Source: JBFHNV01 sp965365655
Lineage (GTDB): Bacteria; Pseudomonadota; Gammaproteobacteria; HK1
DNA: 9,100 nucleotides
Assembly: GCA_965365655.1 (NCBI GenBank)
Contig: CBDUCN010000223.1
Span: 1 to 9,100, forward strand
Direction of reading: 5' to 3'
Shown here: piece after piece, positions 1-6,450 of the stretch
Layout of the letters: each line of letters begins with the position of its first letter
Numbering within the stretch: the stretch's first letter is position 1
Notes under the pieces: generated by a model
Told to the model about the DNA's origin: nothing
The model's database searches: none
What the model saw: the letters and a program-made list of their open reading frames with translations, nothing else
Position numbers and translations under genes: made by a program

Positions 1-2581
1 GCAGCGACTCCGCCGCCTGGCCGTCCACCGCGCCGCCCACGCCCTCGTTCACCGCGACCGAGAGCACGCCCTCGGCGCCGGTGTCGACGTCGCGGGTCAC
101 CATCACGCCGGACTTCTCCGACGGCACGCTCTTCAGCAGCAGGATCGCCGGGTACACGTGCTCCGGCTCGGACATCAGCGCCTGGCGCCACGCGAAGGCG
201 CGCGCGGTGAACGGCGACGCCCACACCCGCTGCAGCGCCTGCAGCACGCGGTCCACGCCGACGACGTTGGGCACGGTGAGATTCAGCCCGGCGCCGGTGA
301 AGCCCGGCAGGTCCTCGACGTTGGTGTCGCTGCGCACGAACACGCCGTAGCTTCCGTCGGCGCCGAACACCTCGCGCATGCGCTCGCGCAGCCGCGCGCG
401 GAACGCGTCGCCCGGGTCCAGCGCGAGCACCCGCGCCTCGAGCTCGGCGCGGAAGGTTTCCGTGGCCTCGCGGCGCGTGGGCGAGCCCGGCGGCAGCGCG
501 GCGAGGCGCCGGTAGCTGCGCTGCATCCATTCGAACAGCGTGCCGCCGTCGGGATGCGGTGCGTCCAGCATCGCGCGGAACACGCCGAACGGAATGGCCA
601 GGCCTTCCTCCACCGCCTCCGGGAACGCGTGCTTGAGCTCGCCCAGCTTCGCCGCCTTCGGTCCCACGGTGCGCCCGGAGTCGCTCGCGCGCAGGCCGCT
701 CAACGTCAGCAGGCGGCGCTCGGACAGGTCCAGCTTCTCGAGGTCGGGGCGGATCAGGTGGGGCGCGGCGCTCCCGGCGGCGCCGGACGGTGCCGCGTCC
801 TGGCCGGTGTCCTCGGCGAGCCGTACGGAGCCGGCCGCGGACACCGCGAGCAGCACCGTGCGCCCGATGTGCGGCTCGAGCTCCGGCAGCAGGTGCTCGT
901 CGACGCCGACGTTCGGGATCCCGAGGTTGCGCGCGAGCAGCTGCACGTGGGACAGCGGGTTGCCCTCGCCGGCGGTGAGGATGCCGGCCACCGGCGGCAG
1001 GTCGGCGGCGGTCTCGGGGAGCACGTACACGCCGTCCTCGGCGAAGTCGCCGCCGGCCCCGGGGGCCCGCAGCAGGCGGCCACGGGCGAGGCCCGGGTTC
1101 AGCGCGCGCAGCCCGGAGCCGACGTCGCGGCCGAACAGCTCGTTGCGTACGCCGGCGAGCCGGTTCGCGTCGCGCAGCAGGCCGTCGAGCAGGCGCGCGT
1201 ACGCGAACAGCGGGCTGCCCCGGAGCTGGTCCTCGATGAAGCGCACCGCCTTCGGCTCGATGCGCGCGAGGGTGGCCTGCGCGTCGCCGAAGTGGAAGCG
1301 CAGCCGTTGCGCGCCCCAGCCTGGCGCGAGGCCGAGCCCGTCCAGCTCGCGCTTGTAGCGCGCGAGCGTCACCTGCCCCGGGGCCAGCGCGGCCACGTTG
1401 CCGGTGAGCGCGGCGCGCTGGCGCGAGCTCGCGAGCCCGACGCCGTACACCGCCTCGGCGCACGCGGCCAGCCAGTCGACGCGCTGCCGGCGGCTGGCGC
1501 CGGCGAGGGTCTCGCCGTCGAGTGCCGCGGCGGCGGCGTAGAGGTCTGCCTCCAGCGCGACGCTCGCGTCGAGCACGGCGAGGCGAAGCGGCGCGCTGTC
1601 GACGTCGCGCAGCACGTCGCGCAGTCCCGCCAGCGTGGTCGCGATCGCGGTGAAGCGATCCGCGGGCGTCGACGCGCGGGCGAGCCGCGCGGCGGCGGCC
1701 GACGCCATCGCGTCGAGCGTGCTGCCCGCGCGGGCGCGCCCGGCGAGCGCGGCGAGCGTGTCGGCCGGGGGGCGGCCGGCGAACAGCCCGTCGATCGCGG
1801 CCGCGAGCTCCGCGTAGCCGTCCTTCAGCGCCGCGTCCGTGACCCCGGCGGCGTAGCGGCGCACGGCGTCGGCGTCCGCGGCCTCGGGGCGGACGTGGAT
1901 CTTGTTGCGCAGCGCCAGGAAGGCCGGGTCGCGCTCGCCCAGGTCGGCGGAGAGCTGGCGGACCTGGCTCGCGGTCCGGTTCTCGGCGCCGTGGGGCAGC
2001 AGGCGCACCGCGGTGCGCAGCAGCGCGAAATCACGCCGCAGGTGGGGCTGCGACGCGACCAGCCCGAGCAGCAGCTTGCGCCCGCCGCGGCGCTCGCCCT
2101 CTTCCTGGAGCGCGCCGCGGTAGAAGCGGGCCTTGCGCAGGATCCAGCCGTCGTCGATCCGGATCAGGAACTGCTCGACGAGCATCTGCGCGAGGCGTTC
2201 GCGGTGATCGGCGCGCGCGATGAACGCGTCCACGTCGATGCCCGCGAGCACGTTCGCGACGAAGTAGCCGCGCGAGCGCAGATCCTCGGTGTCGGCGCTC
2301 CACTCGCCGTGCTGCACGCCGCCGCCCAGGTCCTTGCAGGCATAGGGGCGCGGCTCGAGCACGCTGCCGTCGGCGCAGAACCAGCGGATGCGGCGGAACG
2401 GGCCCCGCGGCGCCGCCTTCATCGCCTGCACCGTCTCGCGGTCGCGCGCGGCCCGCGCGTCGTCCCGGGCGGCGCCGGCGCCCGGCGCCGCGTGCGGCAG
2501 CGCGAGCAGCAGCGCCCCGAGCATCAGCACGCGCAGCGCGCGCGCTGGCGTGGCCGCACGGCTCCCCGATACCATCGTCAT
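1..2581 (-). CDS. Exported PEP-synthase / glucan-dikinase-like phosphotransferase, C-terminus outside window
   Basis: A frame of 860 codons stays open from ATG 2581 to the left edge, so the C-terminus is missing. Residues 1-38 look like a Sec signal peptide: arginines at 8, 14 and 17, hydrophobic core around 18-32, and an AGA-A cleavage site near 37. A mainly helical region of no recognised family (about 40-480) follows, with cysteines at 69 and 82. Next comes a phosphohistidine swivel domain with motif GNPLSHVQLLARNLGIPNVG, catalytic His545. A PPDK_N-type ATP-binding domain follows, with VGPKAAKLGEL (Lys642), IPFGVF and VRSDTNVEDLPGF (Arg750, Glu756, Asp757). Swivel before ATP domain is the order of alpha-glucan water dikinase; PEP synthase has the reverse. 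Known relatives transfer the beta-phosphate of ATP through the histidine to an acceptor. The acceptor here is unknown, and ATP use outside the cytosol would be unusual. ATG 2581 is preferred over ATG 2575 because AAGGA lies 7 bases upstream. Confidence 0.85.
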   Translation of the reverse strand, partial: MTMVSGSRAATPARALRVLMLGALLLALPHAAPGAGAARDDARAARDRETVQAMKAAPRGPFRRIRWFCADGSVLEPRPYACKDLGGGVQHGEWSADTEDLRSRGYFVANVLAGIDVDAFIARADHRERLAQMLVEQFLIRIDDGWILRKARFYRGALQEEGERRGGRKLLLGLVASQPHLRRDFALLRTAVRLLPHGAENRTASQVRQLSADLGERDPAFLALRNKIHVRPEAADADAVRRYAAGVTDAALKDGYAELAAAIDGLFAGRPPADTLAALAGRARAGSTLDAMASAAAARLARASTPADRFTAIATTLAGLRDVLRDVDSAPLRLAVLDASVALEADLYAAAAALDGETLAGASRRQRVDWLAACAEAVYGVGLASSRQRAALTGNVAALAPGQVTLARYKRELDGLGLAPGWGAQRLRFHFGDAQATLARIEPKAVRFIEDQLRGSPLFAYARLLDGLLRDANRLAGVRNELFGRDVGSGLRALNPGLARGRLLRAPGAGGDFAEDGVYVLPETAADLPPVAGILTAGEGNPLSHVQLLARNLGIPNVGVDEHLLPELEPHIGRTVLLAVSAAGSVRLAEDTGQDAAPSGAAGSAAPHLIRPDLEKLDLSERRLLTLSGLRASDSGRTVGPKAAKLGELKHAFPEAVEEGLAIPFGVFRAMLDAPHPDGGTLFEWMQRSYRRLAALPPGSPTRREATETFRAELEARVLALDPGDAFRARLRERMREVFGADGSYGVFVRSDTNVEDLPGFTGAGLNLTVPNVVGVDRVLQALQRVWASPFTARAFAWRQALMSEPEHVYPAILLLKSVPSEKSGVMVTRDVDTGAEGVLSVAVNEGVGGAVDGQAAESL

Positions 2582-2588
2582 GGTCCGT

Positions 2589-2593
2589 TCCTT
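2589..2593 (-). promoter_or_regulatory. Ribosome binding site deciding the start of the dikinase-like gene
   Basis: Read on the minus strand this is AAGGA, 7 bases before ATG 2581. The in-frame ATG at 2575 would sit 13 bases away, so the upstream ATG is the better start. Confidence 0.6.
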
Positions 2594-2614
2594 TGCAGCG
2601 TCACCGGTGTCCCG

Positions 2615-3445
2615 ATGCTAACTGAACCGCGCCTGCGCTTTGCGTGCGCCGGCGGCGTCGCGGCGGCGGCGCTGGCGCTCGGCGCGTGTGCCGCGCCGGG
2701 AGACGCCACGCGGGCCCACGAGATGCTGAACGCGGTGCTCTGGCAGCAGCACGCGCCGGAGTACCGCGCGCTCGCCCGGCAGAGCTACGCGCTCGCGGAG
2801 CTGCGCCTGCGCGAGGGGCTGGAGGCCGGGTGGAGCGCGGCGCTGGAGCAGCCGCCCGGCAGCGCCGGCGCGCTGGCGCCGGCGGTGGTCATGGATCTCG
2901 ACGAGACGGTGATCGACAACAGCCGCTACGAGGCGCGCATCGTGACCCGGCTCGGACGCTACGACCGCGACAGCTTCGCGCGCTGGTGCGAGGAGGGTGG
3001 CGCCGGCGCGGTGCCGGGCGCGGTGGAGTTCGTGCGCGCGGCGCGCTCGCTGGGCGTGACCGTGCTGTTCTACACCGCGCGCGAGGAACGCCTGCGCGAG
3101 TGCACCCTGCGAACCCTGGAGGCACTGGGGCTCGGGCCGCTGGTCCCGGACCAGGTGTTCCTGCGCGGCGCCGGCAGCAAGGGCGAGGTGCGGGCCCGGC
3201 TCGCCGCGCGCTACCGGCTGGTGCTGCTGGTGGGCGACAGCCTGGAGGACTTCGTCGACGGCAGCAAGGCGGACCCGCAGGCGCGCCTGGCGCTCGCCCG
3301 GCGTCACCGGGAACGCTTCGGCCGGCAGTGGATCGTGCTGCCGAACGCGACCTACGGGCACTGGGAGGCGGCGTGGTACCGCTTCGACTACGGCGCGCCG
3401 CGCGACGCGATGATCGAGCGCAAGCTGGACGCGCTCGAGCCCTGA
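2615..3445 (+). CDS. 5'-nucleotidase / acid phosphatase, lipoprotein e(P4) family
   Basis: This 276-residue protein belongs to the HAD superfamily of Mg-dependent phosphatases. The e(P4) family dephosphorylates nucleotides and other monoesters at the outer membrane or in the periplasm, and in Haemophilus supports NAD/nucleotide salvage. The N-terminus has a lipoprotein signal with lipobox L22-G-A-C25. The family segment LWQQHAPEYRALARQSY follows at about 42-58. HAD motif I is MDLDETVIDNS with Asp94 and Asp96; motif II is YTAR with Thr154; motif III is GSK with Lys189; motif IV is GDSLEDF with Asp208 and Asp212. All catalytic positions are present and length is normal. The same frame is open far upstream, but that part is antisense to the neighbouring gene and holds no start close to the lipoprotein signal, so ATG 2615 is chosen. 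No clear Shine-Dalgarno precedes it. It is divergent from the dikinase-like gene and convergent with pip. Confidence 0.93.
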   Translation: MLTEPRLRFACAGGVAAAALALGACAAPGDATRAHEMLNAVLWQQHAPEYRALARQSYALAELRLREGLEAGWSAALEQPPGSAGALAPAVVMDLDETVIDNSRYEARIVTRLGRYDRDSFARWCEEGGAGAVPGAVEFVRAARSLGVTVLFYTAREERLRECTLRTLEALGLGPLVPDQVFLRGAGSKGEVRARLAARYRLVLLVGDSLEDFVDGSKADPQARLALARRHRERFGRQWIVLPNATYGHWEAAWYRFDYGAPRDAMIERKLDALEP

Positions 3446-3487
3446 GCCCGGGTCCCGGGCGCAGGCCGTCGAAGATCGGCAGCCTGC
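3446..3487. terminator. Hairpin pair between convergent phosphatase and pip genes
   Basis: Immediately after the phosphatase stop codon is GCCCGG-gtc-CCGGGC (3446-3460). Next is a second imperfect stem, GCAGGC (3461-3466) pairing with GCCTGC (3482-3487). The hairpins occupy most of the 52-base gap between two convergent stop codons, so a two-way terminator is likely. No U-rich tail is seen on either strand, so function is inferred from position and structure. Confidence 0.5.
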
Positions 3488-3497
3488 CACCGCGCTC

Positions 3498-4484
3498 TCA
3501 CGGCGCCAGCTCGCGAGCGAAGCGATCGGTGGCCGTCACCAGCGCCGACAGGATCCCGGGCTCCGTGGACGCGTGACCGGCGTCCGGCACCACGACCAGC
3601 TCCGCCTCCGGCCATGCCCGGTGCAGCGCCCACGCGTTCGCGAGCGGCGTGCACACGTCGTAGCGGCCGTGCACCAGCACCGCGGGCAGGTGGCGGATGC
3701 GGCCGATGCCCGCGAGCAGCGCGTCGGGCCGGTCGAAGAAGCCGCCGTTCACGAAGTAGTGGCACTCGATGCGCGCGAAGGCCTCGGCGAAGCGGTCTTC
3801 GCCGAAGGCGTGCACGCGCCCCGCGTCCGGGGTCAGCGACAGGGTGGCGCCCTCCCAGCGGCTCCAGGCGCGGCATGCGGCGAGGCGCTGCTCACGGTCG
3901 GGGCTGGTCAAGCGGCGATGGTAGGCGGCGATCAGGTCGCCGCGCTCGGTCTGCGGAATGGGCTCCAGGAAGCGCTCCCACGCGTCGGGAAACAGGTGCG
4001 CCGCGCCTCCCTGGTAGAACCAGCGCACCTCCTCGGGGCGCAGCGTGAAGATGCCGCGCAGCACCAGCGCGCTCACCGCATCCGGATGCGCCTCGGCGTA
4101 TGCCAGCGCCAGGGTGCTGCCCCAGGAGCCGCCGAACAGCATCCAGCGCCCGATGCCGAGGTGTCGCCGCAGCGCCTCCATGTCCGCGACCAGGTGCGCG
4201 GTGGTGTTCTCCTCCAGGCACGCGTGGGGCGTGCTGCGTCCGCAGCCGCGCTGGTCGAACAGCACCGTCCGGTAGCGATCGGGATCGAAGAAGCGGCGGT
4301 CGTGGGGCTGGGCGCCGGCGCCGGGGCCACCGTGCACGAACAGCGCGGGGACGCCGCGCGGATTGCCCACCTCCTCGTAGTGGATGCGGTGGACCGACGA
4401 CACCTGCAGCGTGCCCTGGCGGTACGGCTCGCGCGGCGGGTAGGCCGTGCGCCGCGCAGCGCCGCTCGTGGCGGGAAAGGTCAT
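3498..4484 (-). CDS. pip: Proline iminopeptidase (prolyl aminopeptidase), alpha/beta hydrolase
   Basis: This cytosolic serine peptidase removes N-terminal proline from peptides (EC 3.4.11.5, family S33). With the start at 4484 it has 328 residues, close to the usual 310-320. The family opening YPPREPY is at 15-21, the oxyanion-hole motif HGGPG at 51-55, and the diagnostic FDQRGCGRSTPHA at 76-88. The nucleophile is Ser120 in GGSWGS, and the triad is completed by Asp276 (HGRYD) and His304 (DAGHAS). A cap domain lies between. The frame continues upstream to a GTG at 4592, but those 36 codons are low-complexity and contain a possible -10 box. Homology begins only at the YPP segment, so ATG 4484 is preferred. 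No good Shine-Dalgarno precedes it and the exact start is uncertain. It appears monocistronic, divergent from a small membrane protein gene. Confidence 0.93.
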   Translation of the reverse strand: MTFPATSGAARRTAYPPREPYRQGTLQVSSVHRIHYEEVGNPRGVPALFVHGGPGAGAQPHDRRFFDPDRYRTVLFDQRGCGRSTPHACLEENTTAHLVADMEALRRHLGIGRWMLFGGSWGSTLALAYAEAHPDAVSALVLRGIFTLRPEEVRWFYQGGAAHLFPDAWERFLEPIPQTERGDLIAAYHRRLTSPDREQRLAACRAWSRWEGATLSLTPDAGRVHAFGEDRFAEAFARIECHYFVNGGFFDRPDALLAGIGRIRHLPAVLVHGRYDVCTPLANAWALHRAWPEAELVVVPDAGHASTEPGILSALVTATDRFARELAP

Positions 4485-4510
4485 GAGGAACGAATCGCGG
4501 GAGCGGGCGC

Positions 4511-4535
4511 ACGGGCCGTGACGTTGCGGGCCCGT
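4511..4535. repeat. Inverted repeat in the divergent pip / small membrane protein region
   Basis: ACGGGCC (4511-4517) and GGCCCGT (4529-4535) are perfect 7-bp inverted arms 11 bases apart. They lie about 27 bases before the pip start, between it and the candidate -10 boxes. It could be an operator or a hairpin in the pip 5' leader. In DNA this GC-rich it may also be chance. Confidence 0.3.
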
Positions 4536-4579
4536 ACCGCGCGCCGCCGTCGTTGCTGGTTTCGAAGGGGGCAGGTCAC

Positions 4580-4586
4580 TAGAATA
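4580..4586. promoter_or_regulatory. Overlapping candidate -10 boxes for divergent transcription
   Basis: The heptamer TAGAATA gives TAGAAT on the plus strand (towards the small membrane protein gene at 4622) and TATTCT on the minus strand (towards pip at 4484). It is an AT-rich island in a very GC-rich 137-base divergent gap. I find no convincing -35 hexamer at 16-18 bases on either side, so this is only a candidate. Confidence 0.3.
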
Positions 4587-4621
4587 CCGCACCTCGAACG
4601 GGGAACAGTCCAGGGGGGGCG

Positions 4622-4807
4622 GTGGAAACTTACATCCTGATGGGAATCTGCCTGGTGTGCTTCATCGGCACCATCGGTCTGTTCCGGCTGCTCATCGCGG
4701 ACCGCGACCAGGCGATGCTGATCGGTGCCGCCGCGGGGCTGCTCATCGCCATCGCCGCCGGCGGCGGGTACTACACCTGGCTGGCGGCCTGCCGCACCTG
4801 CGTCTGA
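4622..4807 (+). CDS. Small two-pass membrane protein of unknown function
   Basis: This 61-residue protein starts at GTG 4622, with a purine run AGGGGGGG (4612-4619) two bases upstream as a plausible, closely spaced Shine-Dalgarno. Residues about 4-25 and 31-53 are two hydrophobic segments, separated by a short charged turn containing ADRDQ (26-30). A glycine/alanine-rich second helix ends in GGGYYTW. The short tail ends CRTCV, placing two cysteines three residues apart after the second helix. An in-frame ATG at 4640 (residue 7) is an alternative start, but would cut into the first helix. I recognise no family and assign no function. It seems monocistronic, convergent with the unknown-function gene ending at 4847. 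Confidence 0.6.
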   Translation: METYILMGICLVCFIGTIGLFRLLIADRDQAMLIGAAAGLLIAIAAGGGYYTWLAACRTCV

Positions 4808-4822
4808 CGCCGACGTCCGGCG
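4808..4822. terminator. Hairpin between convergent genes
   Basis: CGCCG-acgtc-CGGCG begins directly after the stop codon of the small membrane protein gene, within the 39-base gap to the convergent gene's stop at 4847. There is no U-tract. The position suggests termination in one or both directions. Confidence 0.35.
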
Positions 4823-4846
4823 CTCCGGCGCGATCGCCGTGCGGGC

Positions 4847-5512
4847 TCAGCGCCCGTTCTCCACGCGACCGCTCTCGATGTGCTTCAGCTTCTGCCGCTG
4901 ATCGAAGCGGTAGAAGCGGCGCAGCTCCCGGGTGAGCGCAGCGCCTTCCCGGGGGCGGATGTAGCGTCGCTCCAGCCCGGCGCAGAAGCGCCCCGCATAG
5001 TCGTTGGCGCGCTCGTAGCGCTCGCGCCGATCCGCCTCCAGTCCCGGCAGCAGGCGCAGCGGCGCGAACAGCCGGGTCGCGAGGTTCTCGGGCACGTGCC
5101 CCGCGGACTGGCGGCCCAGCAGCATCGCCGACGTCGCGAACTTGTCCACCTCGGCCTGCACCTCCAGCTCGAGCTGGGTCACCGGGCGGTCGTGGCTCGC
5201 GCGCCACGCGACGTATACGAAGTGGCTGACGCCCTCCAGCGCGATGCAGAAGTCCGCGAGGTTGCCCTCGTGCAGCGCCTCGCGCGGATCGTCGTCCGCG
5301 AGCCGCTCGAGCACCGTCTCGTCGACGAACAGCGCCATCGCGGTGCCGTCCTCGTCGTCGAGCACGAACAGCGCCTCGTGGGTGTCGGCGGGCGGCGGGG
5401 CGGCGATGCGCGTGATGGTGTCGCGATCCGTGACGAGGAAATCCTCGAGCGCGAGCGGCACCCGGATCTCGTAGAGCGTCTCCAGCTCGCGCTTCAGGGT
5501 CTCGAGGATCAT
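4847..5512 (-). CDS. Conserved-looking soluble protein of unknown function (second gene of pair)
   Basis: The 221-residue protein from ATG 5512 has no signal peptide or membrane segment, so it is probably cytosolic. I do not recognise the family. Visible features are an acidic first half with a helical start (MILETLKRELETLYEIR), the stretch GNLADFCIALEGVSHFVYV at 83-101, then a helix QLELEVQAEVDKF at 113-125. The tail is rich in arginine and lysine (about 160-221), with a WYRF-like segment RRFYRFDQRQKLKHIESGR at 198-216. The charge asymmetry, acidic N-terminal and basic C-terminal, is striking. Codon use matches its neighbours. No Shine-Dalgarno lies ahead of ATG 5512. Instead a 17-codon ORF with a good Shine-Dalgarno ends on it as ATGA, suggesting reinitiation. 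It lies 76 bases behind the other unknown gene on the same strand and is probably co-transcribed with it. Confidence 0.75.
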   Translation of the reverse strand: MILETLKRELETLYEIRVPLALEDFLVTDRDTITRIAAPPPADTHEALFVLDDEDGTAMALFVDETVLERLADDDPREALHEGNLADFCIALEGVSHFVYVAWRASHDRPVTQLELEVQAEVDKFATSAMLLGRQSAGHVPENLATRLFAPLRLLPGLEADRRERYERANDYAGRFCAGLERRYIRPREGAALTRELRRFYRFDQRQKLKHIESGRVENGR

Positions 5513-5562
5513 CGCGCGAGCCGCGGCCGGCGTGCGGCCGGCGTTGCGCGGCCGCGCTGCAT
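5509..5562 (-). CDS. Possible short basic leader ORF overlapping the next start codon
   Basis: ATG 5562 opens a 17-residue ORF, MQRGRATPAARRPRLAR, with six arginines. It is preceded by GAGGGG (5569-5574), 6 bases from the ATG. Its TGA stop overlaps the start of the downstream gene as ATGA (5509-5512). The downstream gene lacks its own Shine-Dalgarno, so the ORF could deliver ribosomes to it. Alternatively it is a true N-terminal extension separated by a frameshift, or chance. Its composition is typical of random GC-rich sequence, which keeps confidence low. Confidence 0.3.
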   Translation of the reverse strand: MQRGRATPAARRPRLAR

Positions 5563-5566
5563 CGCA

Positions 5567-5583
5567 GTCCCCTCGCGCGGGAC
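5567..5583 (-). promoter_or_regulatory. Hairpin overlapping the leader-ORF Shine-Dalgarno
   Basis: On the minus-strand transcript GTCCC (5583-5579) pairs with GGGAC (5571-5567) around a 7-base loop. The Shine-Dalgarno GAGGGG is partly in the loop and partly in the second arm. The upstream gene's stop codon at 5591-5589 is only a few bases before the stem, so a terminating ribosome could open it. This is a candidate coupling device inferred from layout. Confidence 0.3.
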
Positions 5584-5588
5584 CACGG

Positions 5589-6206
5589 TCAGTGGCGGCT
5601 GCGGCTGACGGTGTTCTCCGACGGGTGGATGCCGGCGCGGCGAAGCTGGCGCGCGGCACGGCGGCTTCCGGTGTGCAGCCACAGCTCGTAGCTGCGCAGC
5701 AGGTCGGAGTCGCCCGCGAAGTTCGCGTCCTCGCCCACCTCGGCGAGGGCGTCCACGAAGTCGGTGAACTTCTGCGACAGCTCCGCGAACACCGGTGACA
5801 GTGCCGCGCCACGGGGGCTTCGCGACGCGGCATTCGACAGCAGACCGTAGGCGCTGCCGCCCATCGCGACGTAGTAGTCGACGTCCACCAGCTTGCGGCG
5901 CAGGCTGTGTGAGAACAGGCCGGAGATGAACAGCGCCACGTCGCCCAGCCGGCGCAGCGCCTGGCGGCGCTCGGCCGCGTTGCTGCTGAACGCGGCGTCG
6001 GCGTACACCATCGCCAGCGGCTTCAGCCCGTAGCCGTCGCCGGTGTGCTCGTAGAGACGTTCGCTTCGGGCGAATCCGCACAGCAGGTTGACCACGTATC
6101 CCACCGCATCCGGCGTGGTCTCGATGCCCTGGTTGTCGAGGGCACTGTTCAGCGCTTCGTGAAAGTAGTCCTCGACGCTCGCGCTGGTGATCACCTGCTC
6201 GGTCAT
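5589..6206 (-). CDS. Conserved-looking soluble protein of unknown function (first gene of pair)
   Basis: The 205-residue protein starts at ATG 6206 with a strong Shine-Dalgarno GAGGAG (6213-6218) six bases upstream. No signal peptide or clear membrane helix is present; residues 88-99 (GDVALFISGLFS) are hydrophobic but short. It reads as an all-alpha protein: helices at about 11-24, 34-50, 76-103 and 136-158. Central motifs are RRLGDVALFISGLFSHSLRR (85-104) and DVDYYVAMGGSAYGLLSN (108-125). A basic C-terminus includes SRRAARQLRRAG (181-192). I do not recognise a family and assign no function. The downstream gene on the same strand, also unknown and of similar size, is probably translated from the same mRNA, so the two may act together. 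Transcription most likely starts in the AT-richer gap upstream. Confidence 0.8.
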   Translation of the reverse strand: MTEQVITSASVEDYFHEALNSALDNQGIETTPDAVGYVVNLLCGFARSERLYEHTGDGYGLKPLAMVYADAAFSSNAAERRQALRRLGDVALFISGLFSHSLRRKLVDVDYYVAMGGSAYGLLSNAASRSPRGAALSPVFAELSQKFTDFVDALAEVGEDANFAGDSDLLRSYELWLHTGSRRAARQLRRAGIHPSENTVSRSRH

Positions 6207-6274
6207 GAAGTTCTCCTCGACATGGCCTCGATTCGGGTATCGGCACGCTCCGTGCGTTGCTTGAGATCTACTTC

Positions 6275-6304
6275 ATTCGTCGTGCGCCGCGAAAGTCTTG
6301 GCAA
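6275..6304 (-). promoter_or_regulatory. Candidate sigma-70 promoter for the unknown-function pair
   Basis: On the minus strand TTGCCA (6304-6299, five of six to consensus) is followed after 18 bases by ACGAAT (6280-6275, three of six). This would give a 5' leader of roughly 60 bases before ATG 6206. The -10 match is weak. Confidence 0.3.
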
Positions 6305-6425
6305 CCCGCCATGCCGATGGCAGGATGGGGATCCCGCCGATGCGTTCTGTCAGCAGTCGATGCTGGCGGCTGCCACCCGAGGATGCGCATTACTGCGTGG
6401 CATGACGCCGCAGCCATGACGCATG

Positions 6426-6450
6426 CTGGCGCCGCGGCGCGCGGCGCCAG
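6426..6450 (-). terminator. Perfect 11-bp hairpin downstream of the metY-hydrolase operon
   Basis: CTGGCGCCGCG (6426-6436), a 3-base loop and the exact reverse complement (6440-6450) form a very stable stem. It lies 57 bases past the hydrolase stop codon. No U-tract follows on the minus strand, so this would be a tail-less terminator or mRNA 3'-end stabiliser. The next gene is on the same strand 220 bases further on, which fits a transcription boundary here. Confidence 0.5.

Noticed and set aside
158..2614. A long plus-strand open frame continuous with the phosphatase gene
   Set aside because: It is antisense to the dikinase-like gene, whose motifs are unmistakable. Its translation is arginine/alanine/glutamine-rich with no domain, and the phosphatase's lipoprotein signal begins at 2615.
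4485..4592. N-terminal extension of pip to GTG 4592
   Set aside because: The extra 36 residues are low-complexity, have no family match, and include the candidate divergent -10 box; family homology begins just after ATG 4484.
3573..4640. 355-codon plus-strand frame
   Set aside because: Antisense to pip, with composition typical of shadow frames in GC-rich DNA and no recognisable domain.
5513..5833. Upstream extension of the second unknown gene in its own frame
   Set aside because: The frame overlaps the end of the first unknown gene, its translation is arginine/cysteine/serine-rich, and it has no start codon close to 5512.
6221..6419. Possible 65-codon plus-strand gene in the intergenic gap
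   Set aside because: No Shine-Dalgarno, arginine/serine-rich composition and no recognisable feature; more likely noncoding.
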